A stretch of 64,000 nucleotides of DNA from positions 1 to 64,000 of the forward strand of contig USGV01000001.1 in the NCBI GenBank assembly GCA_900554305.1, given 5' to 3'. Below, one piece after another: positions 50,584 through 59,494 of the stretch. The notes under the pieces were generated by a model. That model worked only from the letters and a program-made list of their open reading frames with translations. It had not been told where the DNA came from and did not search any database. How positions within the stretch are numbered: the stretch's first letter is position 1; each line of letters starts with the position of its first letter. Position numbers and translations under genes: made by a program. This stretch comes from an uncultured Mycoplasmatota bacterium (GTDB lineage: Bacteria; Bacillota_I; Bacilli_A; RF39; UBA660).

Positions 50584-51992
50584 AAATTGAATAGTCTTAT
50601 TATTAAGATAATGAGATAAGCAAAAAAATTTGTTTTTGTGTTAGGAACTTTAATTTTATAATCAACTAGATTAAATATTTCATCTTTTGTATCGGTTATT
50701 GTTATTTCTATATCGTTTACTTTATGATATCCATCTGTTGTATTTTCTTGTACAATTTTATAATTTCCATATGGCAGAATAATTTCTGCTTTTCCATTTT
50801 TATCTGTTGTTATGGTTGCAACTTTTTTATTTTCATTGTTATAGATAGCAAAAGTGATGTTGGCTTCTGGAATTTTATTATTCTCCCCGTAAGTCTTGTA
50901 AATGATAATTTTCTTTTTTATAATTTCGTTTTCTAATGTTATGTAAATTTTTGGATTTTTATCTGTAATCTCAAGTTTATATTTCTTCGTATCGAGATGG
51001 TAGCCTTCTCCGGGATGTTTTTCTTGTAAATAATAAATTCCAAAAGGAATATTTTCTAGTTTTCCAATACTATTTTCATTAATAGTTATGGTTGCAATCT
51101 CTGTATTGTTTTTGTCTAATAGACTGTATACTGTTCCAATTAATGATCCTTCACCATTAGGTGATGTTGACTGATTATCTTTATCTATTTTAGTAATTTC
51201 TATTTTTGTTTTTATGACGTTTACTTTTAAACTTTCTTTTTTATCTTTTAAATCTCCTGTTTGCATAAGAGCTTGACTGTTTTTTGATTGATAAAATACT
51301 AATGGTTTGTTGTGTTCTTTTTCCTCTTTTATTAAATCAATGGTGTATTCTCCTTCTATTAAATTATCGGAAATTAATTTATTTCCTTGTATTACAAAGT
51401 TAGGATTATTACTTTTATAGTTTGATAAAACTTGATTAGAATCTTCTATAGATAGTTTTTCTCCTTCGACTAATGTATATGTTTTATTATTTAATGAAGT
51501 TTCCTTTTTGTAATTTGTGACTAAAGTATTTATTTCGTTTATTTCTTGATTATATGGTTCTATTTTAGGACCGTTTAGACCATCAGTAAAATAGAAATTT
51601 CCACTTGGATCTGCAGCTTGCCATATCATTAGTTGAGTGATGGCATACCATTTGCTATCTGTATGATTTTTATACCCATATCCAAAATAAGCAATTAGTG
51701 AGATTTGCTCTTTTTGGGTTTCTGTTAAATTACTTGGGGTAATCACTTCTTCGTAATTACTTCCGTCTTGGAAAAATACAAATGGATCTATACAATAAGC
51801 GAATCTATTTGTTCCACTTTGCCTAAAAAATCTGGCTTTTTGATAATATATTGTTGAAGAGTTAGCTTTTTGTTTGTTCATATAGATTCCATCTATATAT
51901 TCTCCTTCATAAAAACTACTACTTGCATGAACATTTGTACTGCATATTAGAGACATTGTTACTGCAATTAAGAAAATAATTGTTTTTTTCAT
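50580..51992 (-). CDS. Thioester-domain/SpaA-type surface protein
   Basis: The 470-residue protein has a signal peptide (about 1-23, ending VHA), a thioester adhesion domain (about 30-165) with Cys in FAYCIDPF and Gln in AITQLMIWQAAD, and SpaA/Cna-B-like domains (about 265-355 and 360-445) with KIDKDNQ, GIYYLQEKHPGEGYHL, YGNYKIVQENT. The C-terminal sorting signal is VPNTKTN, hydrophobic stretch, RLFNL; the usual G of LPxTG is K. It is encoded directly upstream of the sortase gene. Thioester domains can bond covalently to host amines, which suggests an adhesin. Confidence 0.87.
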   Translation of the reverse strand: MKKTIIFLIAVTMSLICSTNVHASSSFYEGEYIDGIYMNKQKANSSTIYYQKARFFRQSGTNRFAYCIDPFVFFQDGSNYEEVITPSNLTETQKEQISLIAYFGYGYKNHTDSKWYAITQLMIWQAADPSGNFYFTDGLNGPKIEPYNQEINEINTLVTNYKKETSLNNKTYTLVEGEKLSIEDSNQVLSNYKSNNPNFVIQGNKLISDNLIEGEYTIDLIKEEKEHNKPLVFYQSKNSQALMQTGDLKDKKESLKVNVIKTKIEITKIDKDNQSTSPNGEGSLIGTVYSLLDKNNTEIATITINENSIGKLENIPFGIYYLQEKHPGEGYHLDTKKYKLEITDKNPKIYITLENEIIKKKIIIYKTYGENNKIPEANITFAIYNNENKKVATITTDKNGKAEIILPYGNYKIVQENTTDGYHKVNDIEITITDTKDEIFNLVDYKIKVPNTKTNFFAYLIILIIRLFNL

Positions 51993-52167
51993 AAATTCCT
52001 CCTTTTCTTAGTGAATTCGATATTAGCAGATTTTATTTATTACTACAAATGATGAATTTTGATATTTTGTTTTGTTTGGTAAGTCAAAATCATAAATTAT
52101 ATTGTGAATTCATATTTTTGGTTTTATTTTTCTCTTTTATAAACAAATTTCATAATATTTTGAAATA

Positions 52168-52176
52168 TGGTATAAT
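52168..52176 (+). promoter_or_regulatory. Extended -10 promoter of fhs
   Basis: TGGTATAAT 20 bases before the fhs ATG. It is the same extended -10 form as upstream of pflB. Confidence 0.55.
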
Positions 52177-52196
52177 CTAGATAGTGAGGTGATACT

Positions 52197-53813
52197 ATGA
52201 CTGATATTGAAATCGCTCGTAATGCTAATAAAAAAGATATTCGTGAAGTGGCTTCTAGTTTGGGTCTATCTGAAAAAGATTATATTTTATACGGTAATGA
52301 TAAGGCAAAGATTATAAGGAACTACTCAGCTCAGAAGGGAAAGTTAATTTTAGTTACCGCTATTAGTCCTACTCCTTATGGAGAAGGTAAGACTACTGTT
52401 AGTATAGGTTTAGGAGATGCTTTTCATCAGATGAAAAGAAATGTTGTTTTGGCATTAAGACAACCTTCTATGGGGCCGGTTTTCGGAATGAAGGGTGGTG
52501 CTGCTGGAGGAGGATATAGTCAAGTTATTCCTATGGAAGATATTAATTTGCATTTTACCGGGGACTTTCATGCTATTACAGCAGCAAATGATCTGTTGTG
52601 TGCTGCAATTGATAATCATATTTATCATGGTAATGAATTGGGAATTTCAAAGGTTACATTTAATCGTTGTTTAGATGTTAATGATAGAGCGTTACGTAAT
52701 ATACAACTGGATGGTCGAGAAGAAAAATTTAACATTACTGCGGCTAGTGAAATTATGGCTTTATTTTGTTTGGCTGATTCTCTGGATGATTTAAAAAAGA
52801 TGTTGGGCAATATTGTTATTGGCTATACGGAGGATAATAGTCTCGTTTATGCTAGAGATTTACATATTGAAGGGGCTATGGTGACTCTTTTGAAAGATGC
52901 CTTTTACCCTAATTTAGTACAAACATTGGAAAATACACCAGCTATTATTCATGGAGGACCTTTTGCTAATATCGCTCATGGATGTAATAGCATCGTTGCT
53001 ACTAAACTCGCACTTTCTTTAGGCGATTATGTTATTACAGAAGCTGGTTTTGGCTCTGATTTGGGAGCAGAGAAATTTTTGAATATTAAATGTAGAAAGG
53101 CAAATATTTCTCCTGATACAATTGTGCTGGTTGCTACTATTAAGGCTTTAAAATATAATGCTGGTGTTTCAAAAGATAATATATTATCTAAAGATACTAT
53201 GGCTGTTCGTAATGGTCTTTGTAATTTAGAGGCTCATGTTAGAAATTTGCAAAAGTTTGGTATTCCTATTGTTGTATGTTTGAATGCTTATGATACAGAT
53301 ACTGAAGAAGAACAATCTGTTGTTTTGAATTGGTGTAGTGAAAATAATATTCCTGTTTCTATTAGTACAGCCTATCGTGACGGGGGAAAAGGTGCTATTG
53401 ATTTGGCTAAGGTTGTTGAAGATTCCTTAATTAAAGAGAAGGATTTTCATTATTTATATGCGGATTCTGATAGTATTGAAGAAAAAATATTTAAGGTTGC
53501 TAAAGAGATTTATCATGCTAGTGCTGTTGAGTATAGTGAAAAGGCTATGGAGAAGATTCGTATGCTTGAAAAAAACAAGTTGTCTTATCTTCCAATTTGT
53601 GGAGCGAAAACACAGTATTCTTTATCAGATGATGCGAAAAAATTAGGTAATCCTAAAGATTATACGATTTATGTTCGTGATATTGAGTTATATCATGGTG
53701 CGGGTTTTATTACTGTTTTGTTTGGCAGTATTTTACGGATGCCTGGGTTACCTAAAAATCCCAATTATGAGAAAATAGACCTTGTTAATGGTGAAATTGT
53801 AGGGTTAAGTTAA
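52197..53813 (+). CDS. fhs: Formate-tetrahydrofolate ligase
   Basis: The 538-residue cytosolic enzyme makes 10-formyl-THF from formate, ATP and THF. Conserved parts are ITAISPTPYGEGKTTVSIG (P-loop), LRQPSMGPVFGMKGGAAGGG, INLHFTGDFHAITAANDL and EAGFGSDLGAEKF. Length is near the family norm (about 555). GAGGTGAT precedes the ATG. It would use formate from the pyruvate formate-lyase encoded at 12014. Confidence 0.97.
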   Translation: MTDIEIARNANKKDIREVASSLGLSEKDYILYGNDKAKIIRNYSAQKGKLILVTAISPTPYGEGKTTVSIGLGDAFHQMKRNVVLALRQPSMGPVFGMKGGAAGGGYSQVIPMEDINLHFTGDFHAITAANDLLCAAIDNHIYHGNELGISKVTFNRCLDVNDRALRNIQLDGREEKFNITAASEIMALFCLADSLDDLKKMLGNIVIGYTEDNSLVYARDLHIEGAMVTLLKDAFYPNLVQTLENTPAIIHGGPFANIAHGCNSIVATKLALSLGDYVITEAGFGSDLGAEKFLNIKCRKANISPDTIVLVATIKALKYNAGVSKDNILSKDTMAVRNGLCNLEAHVRNLQKFGIPIVVCLNAYDTDTEEEQSVVLNWCSENNIPVSISTAYRDGGKGAIDLAKVVEDSLIKEKDFHYLYADSDSIEEKIFKVAKEIYHASAVEYSEKAMEKIRMLEKNKLSYLPICGAKTQYSLSDDAKKLGNPKDYTIYVRDIELYHGAGFITVLFGSILRMPGLPKNPNYEKIDLVNGEIVGLS

Positions 53814-53818
53814 AATAA

Positions 53819-53844
53819 AAAAGAGCTATCATTTTAGCTCTTTT
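53819..53844. terminator. Bidirectional terminator between fhs and the convergent gene
   Basis: AAAAGAGCTA (53819-53828), loop TCATTT, TAGCTCTTTT (53835-53844). Confidence 0.8.
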
Positions 53845-54568
53845 ATTGTGTGTTTAATGTACAGGTTGGGGTTTTCGTTGCATCCCATGTTCCACCTGCT
53901 GCTATACAAGCTTTTTCTGTTTCCGGGGTTTTGGTTTCGTCTGCCGGTTTGTTTGGCTCATAAATTGTAATTGTGCCGGTATATAGTCTACCATTATAAG
54001 TCACTGTATATTGATATGGACCCGGAGTGGCTGTGTTTACATTTGATAGATTTAACTTAATATTTTGTTTTACTTCTTCTGTAAGTGTTTCTGCAATGTA
54101 GTTTTGAATGTCTGTTGATAATGCAGATCCAACTTCTAAATTTAATGATTTTAATGTTAATACCATATCTGGAAGTGGTTTTTCTTTGATAGTAAAGCTA
54201 CCATTAAAAGTTTTCTTTTTATATGTGATTGTATAAGTATAGTTTCCAGCTTGGTTTACATTTACCATAGAGGTATCTAATTGTAATTCATTTATGATTT
54301 TTTCGTCAATGTCATTAACATTTTCTAAGTAATCTTTAATATTCATACTGATTGGTTGATTAATTTCTTGTTCCATTGATTTTAATCTAATTTCGTTGCT
54401 TTTCATATTAGCTACTCGTTTTTGAGTAACTTTTAATTCGTTTTTTGTTTTAGTTACGGGAGTATTCATGAGACTCATAGATACACCACTGCCTATAAAT
54501 ACCAATCCCCATACAGCAGTAAAACCGGCAATTATATATTTTTGTTTTTTGGATAAGCTTTTCGACAT
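53843..54568 (-). CDS. Membrane protein with two Ig-like domains
   Basis: The 241-residue protein has a short basic start, one membrane helix (about 12-32, IAGFTAVWGLVFIGSGVSMSL) and two extracytoplasmic Ig-like beta domains of about 75 residues, each ending with a VN-x-A-G-x-Y-x-YTVTYK pattern (NQAGNYTYTITYKKKTFNG; TATPGPYQYTVTYNGRLYTG). The tail has two cysteines (EKACIAAGGTWDATKTPTC) that may form a disulfide. The function is unknown. It is convergent with fhs. Confidence 0.72.
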   Translation of the reverse strand: MSKSLSKKQKYIIAGFTAVWGLVFIGSGVSMSLMNTPVTKTKNELKVTQKRVANMKSNEIRLKSMEQEINQPISMNIKDYLENVNDIDEKIINELQLDTSMVNVNQAGNYTYTITYKKKTFNGSFTIKEKPLPDMVLTLKSLNLEVGSALSTDIQNYIAETLTEEVKQNIKLNLSNVNTATPGPYQYTVTYNGRLYTGTITIYEPNKPADETKTPETEKACIAAGGTWDATKTPTCTLNTQ

Positions 54569-54683
54569 ATGATTATTACTCCTATCTTCTATTTCATTAT
54601 AATATAAATTATTCTGATAAACAAGAAAAATTGTTGAAAATTGGGAATCAATATCATATAATTTAAGTAAGGTGGTGAGTTTT

Positions 54684-55109
54684 ATGTCTATTTATTGGAT
54701 TATATTGTTTTTAGTACTTTTGCTTATTGAATTAGCAACGGTAAATTTAGTTTCTATTTGGTTTGCGATAGGATCTTTAGCTGCTTTTATTACTTCGTTT
54801 TTCACCGATTCTATTTTAATACAGCTTTTGATTTTTGTAGTAATTAGTGTTGTTTCTTTATTTATTACTTTGCCTATTGTTAAGAAGTTTAAGAGTAAAG
54901 AGAAAATTGTTCCTACAAATTTGGATAGAGTTATTGGTAAAGAGGTGGATGTTGTCAAAGAGATTAAGCCAAATCATTATGGTGAAGTAGAAGTTTTTGG
55001 TACTACTTGGACTGCTACTAGTAAAGATACCTTTAAAGTTGGAGAAAAGGCTAAAGTTGTTAAGATGGATGGCGTAAAACTAATTGTCGAAAGAGAGGAG
55101 AATAAATAA
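54684..55109 (+). CDS. NfeD-family membrane protein
   Basis: The 141-residue protein has three membrane helices (about 3-85) and a C-terminal OB-fold NfeD domain (NLDRVIGKEVDVVKEI, EVEVFGTTWTATSKDTF). It lies directly upstream of the SPFH gene, its usual partner in membrane microdomains; the stop and next ATG share a base (TAATG). GGTGGTGAG precedes the ATG at 54684. Confidence 0.9.
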   Translation: MSIYWIILFLVLLLIELATVNLVSIWFAIGSLAAFITSFFTDSILIQLLIFVVISVVSLFITLPIVKKFKSKEKIVPTNLDRVIGKEVDVVKEIKPNHYGEVEVFGTTWTATSKDTFKVGEKAKVVKMDGVKLIVEREENK

Positions 55110-56077
55110 TGGATTTTGGAGTTTTATTATTAATTGTTTTAATTATTATTGTTTTAGTAGTTGTTGCAGGAGTTAAAATTGTTTCTCAATCTAAAGCATA
55201 TGTTGTAGAACGCCTTGGTGCATATCATAGAACTATGGAAACAGGCTTACATTATGTAGTCCCTATTTTGGATAGAGTTGCATGTGTTGTTAGTTTGAAA
55301 GAAATGGTTAAAGACTTTGCTCCTCAGCCAGTGATTACCAAAGATAATGTTACTATGCAAATTGATACTGTTGTATATTATCAAATTACTGATCCTAAAC
55401 TTTATACTTATGGTGTTGAGAATCCAATTAGTGCAATTGAAAATTTAACTGCAACAACACTTCGTAATATTATTGGTGATTTGGAACTTGATGAGACACT
55501 AACTAGCCGTGATGTTATCAATACTAAAATGCGTAGTATTTTGGATGAAGCAACTGATGCATGGGGAATTAAAGTACATCGTGTAGAGGTTAAAAATATT
55601 TTACCTCCTAGGGATATTCAGGAGGCTATGGAAAAGCAAATGCGTGCAGAACGTGAAAGACGAGAAGCTATTCTTAGAGCTGAAGGTGAGAAGAAGAGTC
55701 AAATTCTAATTGCTGAAGGAGAAAAAGAAAGTACAGTATTACGTGCTGAGGCCGCTAAGCAGGCTAAAATTAAAGCTGCTGAAGGTGAGGCCGAATCTAT
55801 TGTTAAAATTCAAGAAGCTACTGCTGAAGGATTACGTTTAATCAAAGATGTTGGTATGGATGAAGCTGTTCTTAAACTTAAGAGTTATGAGGCTATGGTA
55901 GATGTTGCTAATGGACAGGCTACTAAGATTATCGTTCCTAGTGAGCTTCAAAATTTAGCAACGTTAGGTACTACTCTTAGTGAGATGATGGATAAACCTG
56001 TTCCACCAAAGCCAAGACCAATGCCTAAACCTCCAGTTGCTGAGCCAAAAGTTGATGTTCCTGCTGAGAAAATATAA
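55109..56077 (+). CDS. SPFH/stomatin-like protein
   Basis: The 322-residue protein has an N-terminal membrane helix (about 4-26), an SPFH domain (about 28-190, AYVVERLGAYHRTMETGLH and VHRVEVKNILPPRDIQEAM), a charged coiled coil (about 185-250, RERREAILRAEGEKK) and a Pro-rich tail. It is a membrane scaffold of the QmcA/HflK-like group, probably working with the NfeD protein encoded just before it. Confidence 0.93.
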   Translation: MDFGVLLLIVLIIIVLVVVAGVKIVSQSKAYVVERLGAYHRTMETGLHYVVPILDRVACVVSLKEMVKDFAPQPVITKDNVTMQIDTVVYYQITDPKLYTYGVENPISAIENLTATTLRNIIGDLELDETLTSRDVINTKMRSILDEATDAWGIKVHRVEVKNILPPRDIQEAMEKQMRAERERREAILRAEGEKKSQILIAEGEKESTVLRAEAAKQAKIKAAEGEAESIVKIQEATAEGLRLIKDVGMDEAVLKLKSYEAMVDVANGQATKIIVPSELQNLATLGTTLSEMMDKPVPPKPRPMPKPPVAEPKVDVPAEKI

Positions 56078-56102
56078 AAAGGATTAAATAATTAATCCTT
56101 TT
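56077..56102. terminator. Bidirectional terminator between the SPFH and radical SAM genes
   Basis: AAAAGGATTAA (56077-56087), loop ATAA, TTAATCCTTTT (56092-56102). The 3' arm overlaps the end of the convergent gene. Confidence 0.8.
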
Positions 56103-57036
56103 TTTGTGCGTTCTTTCCTTGATACGAATCTCTTTTTACCATTTCTTTATCTATATCATTTAATACACAGAACTTTTTTATTAGCCAATCTGGTTCTACT
56201 AGGTCATCTAGTTTTGGATCTCCTGTAATTCTATGAATCACAATTTCTGGTCTTAATAATTCTAGTTGATCTATTACGATATCTATATATTCTTCTTTAT
56301 TTAAAACTTTGAAATGTTCTTTTTGATATAGTCTTTCTAAAGGTGTATCTTTTAAAATACTTAACATATGAATTTTTATTCCTTGGATATCTAAATTATT
56401 TAAATATTTTACTGTATTTAGCATATCTTCTTTTGTTTCAAAGGGAAGGCCATTGATAATGTGAACTACTACGTCAATGTTTCTTGCTCTTAACTTTTTA
56501 ACCATATTTTCAAAGCATTCTAGTGTATGACAGCGGTTAATTAATTTTCCAGTTTTTTCGTTTGTTGTTTGCAATCCTAATTCTATGGTTAAATATGTTC
56601 TGGTGTTTAATTCTTCTAAATAGTCTAGGCATTCTTCAGATATTGCATCTGGTCTAGTTGCGATATTTAATCCTATTACGTTGTCAAATGATAATACTGT
56701 TTCATATAATTTTTTTAATGTTTTTATGTCTGCATAAGTGTTTGTCCTTGCTTGAAAATAACCAATGTATTTAGCATTCGGCCATTTTTTTAACATCATT
56801 TTTTTTACGGTGTTGAATTGTTCTTTTAGAGACTCCTCTTTGTTACCAGCAAATTCTCCACTTCCTGTTTTAGAACAATAGATGCAACCACCATATCCTA
56901 CAGTTCCGTCAATATTAGGACAAGTAAAGCCAGCATTTAAGCTGACTTTAAATACTTTAGAGTGAAATTTTTGCTTATAATAATAATCTAGGGTATGATA
57001 CCTTTTATTTGTATTTGAATAGATAAATTTTTCCAT
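56092..57036 (-). CDS. TIGR01212-family radical SAM protein (YtqA-like)
   Basis: The 314-residue protein has the Elp3-like cluster motif FTCPNIDGTVGYGGCIYC (about 33-50), AKYIGYFQARTNTYADI, GLNIATRPDAISEECLDYL and LELGLQTTN. YtqA homologues are uncharacterised or linked to tRNA modification. It starts one base after the patatin gene ends, in the same direction, so they form an operon. Confidence 0.88.
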   Translation of the reverse strand: MEKFIYSNTNKRYHTLDYYYKQKFHSKVFKVSLNAGFTCPNIDGTVGYGGCIYCSKTGSGEFAGNKEESLKEQFNTVKKMMLKKWPNAKYIGYFQARTNTYADIKTLKKLYETVLSFDNVIGLNIATRPDAISEECLDYLEELNTRTYLTIELGLQTTNEKTGKLINRCHTLECFENMVKKLRARNIDVVVHIINGLPFETKEDMLNTVKYLNNLDIQGIKIHMLSILKDTPLERLYQKEHFKVLNKEEYIDIVIDQLELLRPEIVIHRITGDPKLDDLVEPDWLIKKFCVLNDIDKEMVKRDSYQGKNAQKKD

Positions 57037-57037
57037 A

Positions 57038-58201
57038 TTATACCTCGCTTATTGTATATAGATATAAAGCTTTTAAGAATTCCCAAGGATTTAATAATAT
57101 TTTCTTTTTTAAACTATTTTTATTTTCTTCTATTTCTGTTATTAATTTTTTTAATTGCTTTATCTCTTTAGAATTTTCTTTTTTTAGTTTTCTTTTTAAT
57201 TCTTTGTTGAAAGATTTTTCTGAATATATTTTCGTATCATCTAAATTGAAAGTTTTAGCTAATTCTTCCATGATTTTTAATCCAATCTTATCTATTAACT
57301 TTTGTGATGATATTCCTGATAGATGGATTAATTTTTGGAATTTTTCCATGATTTTTTCGTTATTTAGAATGTTTTCTAGTAAGTAAATAAATGTTTCAAA
57401 GTGTTTTTTGTTATTTTTTTCCATTGTATATTTTTTAAAGGTATATTTTTTTCCTTCTAATTTTCCAAACTTTTTTAAAGTATCGTTATATCCGAGCTTT
57501 ATATTTCTTTTGGCTCCTTCTTCATAAAAATTTAAAAAGTTAGTTAATTTATTATTTGGTTTGATTTTAGTTGTAGGTATTTTTTTCTTTGGAGCTTTAT
57601 TAAATCCAGGAGCAGATAAGTCTACTGCAATAATTTCATCTGCACCCATTTCTATGGCAAGATTGATAGGAAGATTATCGAAAAAGCCTCCATCGATAAA
57701 TTTTTCTCCGTCAATGTCTTTTTGTTTAAATGCAGGATAGCAAGAGGCAGAGGCCATTAAATAGTCTCCTATTAGTTCTTTTGGTATATCTTTTTTTGTT
57801 ATTTGAATTGGTTTTTTAGTAGTTAAATTAAATGTAACTAGTCCATAGTTAATATTTGATTTCATTAATTTTTTATATTTGATTTCTTTTTCTATTAATT
57901 TTTCTAGCTCTTTTACTTCCATTCCACCATTTTTAAAAAATTCTTTACCATACATTGTCATTACTTTAAAATCGTTTGTACTATCAATGGCATTTTCTCC
58001 AAATAGTAATTTTAAATTTATTTTTTTCCAAAGTTTTATAGCGCGAAAATAACTTTTTTGAGTAATTAAGGCTCCATTTAGAGCTCCTACTGATGTACCA
58101 GTTACAATATCAAATTTAATTCTCAATTTTTTTAAAGCTTTCCAAACTCCGATTTGATAGGACCCTTTTGATCCTCCTCCAGATAAGACTAATGCTTTCA
58201 T
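57038..58201 (-). CDS. Patatin-like phospholipase
   Basis: The 387-residue protein has the patatin oxyanion motif LSGGGSKGSYQIGVW (about 6-20), nucleophile GTSVGALNG (GxSxG, about 40) and the catalytic Asp in FIDGGFFDNLP. The C-terminal about 130 residues are strongly basic and helical, an extension beyond the catalytic domain. ATG 58201 follows AAAGGTGTG and lies five residues ahead of the conserved motif, better than the upstream starts. Confidence 0.88.
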   Translation of the reverse strand: MKALVLSGGGSKGSYQIGVWKALKKLRIKFDIVTGTSVGALNGALITQKSYFRAIKLWKKINLKLLFGENAIDSTNDFKVMTMYGKEFFKNGGMEVKELEKLIEKEIKYKKLMKSNINYGLVTFNLTTKKPIQITKKDIPKELIGDYLMASASCYPAFKQKDIDGEKFIDGGFFDNLPINLAIEMGADEIIAVDLSAPGFNKAPKKKIPTTKIKPNNKLTNFLNFYEEGAKRNIKLGYNDTLKKFGKLEGKKYTFKKYTMEKNNKKHFETFIYLLENILNNEKIMEKFQKLIHLSGISSQKLIDKIGLKIMEELAKTFNLDDTKIYSEKSFNKELKRKLKKENSKEIKQLKKLITEIEENKNSLKKKILLNPWEFLKALYLYTISEV

Positions 58202-58289
58202 GACATCACACCTTTTTTCGTGATATATTGTAGCATAAAATAGATTAAAATACAATTTCTATGGTATACTTGTTATAGTAGGTGATAAC

Positions 58290-59411
58290 GTGAAGAAAAA
58301 GTTTAAATTAAAAAAATCTGTTGTGAAAAAGTTAAAAATAGTTGGAGTTGTTTTTGGCATTGTATTGGCAATTTTTCTTTTTTACCGTTCACAGATTAAT
58401 TCATTAAAAGAACTTGGATATAGTGAAGAGGCTAGTAGAAGTATTTTATTTCAATTAAAAAAAGAATATGTTTTGTCTGTTGGAGAAAATAAAACTTTGA
58501 ATGCTGCTTTTGAAAGTAGTGATTATAAAGAAAAATATCTGGATCAGTATTCTAAGATTGATTATCAAAATCAAAAACATTTAATCAAAAATATTAATAC
58601 TTTGATAGAAAAAGGATATAGTAATGACAATATTTCTATGATTTTAGCTCATGGTAGTGATAGTGATGTTACAGAATTTGCTAAAAGAGATAAGATTAAT
58701 TATTTGGAAGAGTTTTTTAGTCTTCCTTATGCTAAATTAAAAAATTATGATCGTTATGTAGATTACTCTAATGAGACAGGTGAAGATGATGAAACTACTG
58801 TTTTAGCAGTTAATCTTGATATGGATAAAGAACATTACGAAGATCCTGTTATTGTAAAAGAATTTAGCACTGATATGTTAGTTAATAAACATCGTTCGTT
58901 GGAGAAGGACTTTGAGCCTGATGATTTAGTATCTATCGATGAAGAATATGCAGCAGATGACACACAAGCTGGGAGTAGAATTGCAGTCAATGCTTTTATA
59001 AAAATGTATAAGGCTGCTAAAAAGGATGGATATGATTTGGTCATCAATTCTAGTTATCGTAGTTATGAGGAACAAGAAGATACTTGTGATACTTATCGAC
59101 AGTTGTATGGGGAAAACTATGTTTTGAATTATGTGGCTATGCCTGGCTTTTCAGAACATCAAACTGGCTTATCTTTTGATATTGGAAGTAGAAATTCTAA
59201 TGTTTTTGCTGAGTCAGAGGAATATGAATGGATTCAGGAGAATGCTCATAAATATGGATTTATTCAACGTTTTCCTTCTAAATATGAAGCAATTACTGGC
59301 TTTAGAGCAGAGCCATGGCATTATCGTTATGTGGGTAAAAAAATAGCGACTTATATTTATGAGCACGATATTTCTTTTGAAGAATATTATGTATTATTCT
59401 TAGATTCTTAG
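58290..59411 (+). CDS. VanY-family D-alanyl-D-alanine carboxypeptidase
   Basis: The 373-residue protein has a basic start, a membrane anchor (about 14-33, IVGVVFGIVLAIFLFY), a helical middle region (about 40-160) and an M15B peptidase (about 190-365). The zinc motif is FSEHQTGLSFDIG (SxHxxGxxxD) and the catalytic motif EPWHYRYVG (ExWH). It trims the terminal D-Ala outside the cell. It lies far from the van operon and has chromosomal-type T-rich codons, so it is probably native. A GTG start follows AGGTGAT. Confidence 0.9.
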   Translation: MKKKFKLKKSVVKKLKIVGVVFGIVLAIFLFYRSQINSLKELGYSEEASRSILFQLKKEYVLSVGENKTLNAAFESSDYKEKYLDQYSKIDYQNQKHLIKNINTLIEKGYSNDNISMILAHGSDSDVTEFAKRDKINYLEEFFSLPYAKLKNYDRYVDYSNETGEDDETTVLAVNLDMDKEHYEDPVIVKEFSTDMLVNKHRSLEKDFEPDDLVSIDEEYAADDTQAGSRIAVNAFIKMYKAAKKDGYDLVINSSYRSYEEQEDTCDTYRQLYGENYVLNYVAMPGFSEHQTGLSFDIGSRNSNVFAESEEYEWIQENAHKYGFIQRFPSKYEAITGFRAEPWHYRYVGKKIATYIYEHDISFEEYYVLFLDS

Positions 59412-59412
59412 G

Positions 59413-59435
59413 AATAGCAGTTTTGCTATTTTTTT
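59413..59435 (+). terminator. Terminator after the carboxypeptidase gene
   Basis: AATAGCA (59413-59419), loop GTTT, TGCTATT (59424-59430), T-run. Confidence 0.75.
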
Positions 59436-59494
59436 CTTGGAATATTGTTTGTTTTATGTTATTATGTTACTAGAATAATAAGAAGGTGTTGGGT

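Noticed and set aside
58290..59411. Assignment as the vanY of the van operon
   Set aside because: It lies 50 kb away, has native-type codon usage and neighbours, and a different architecture with a long helical middle region.
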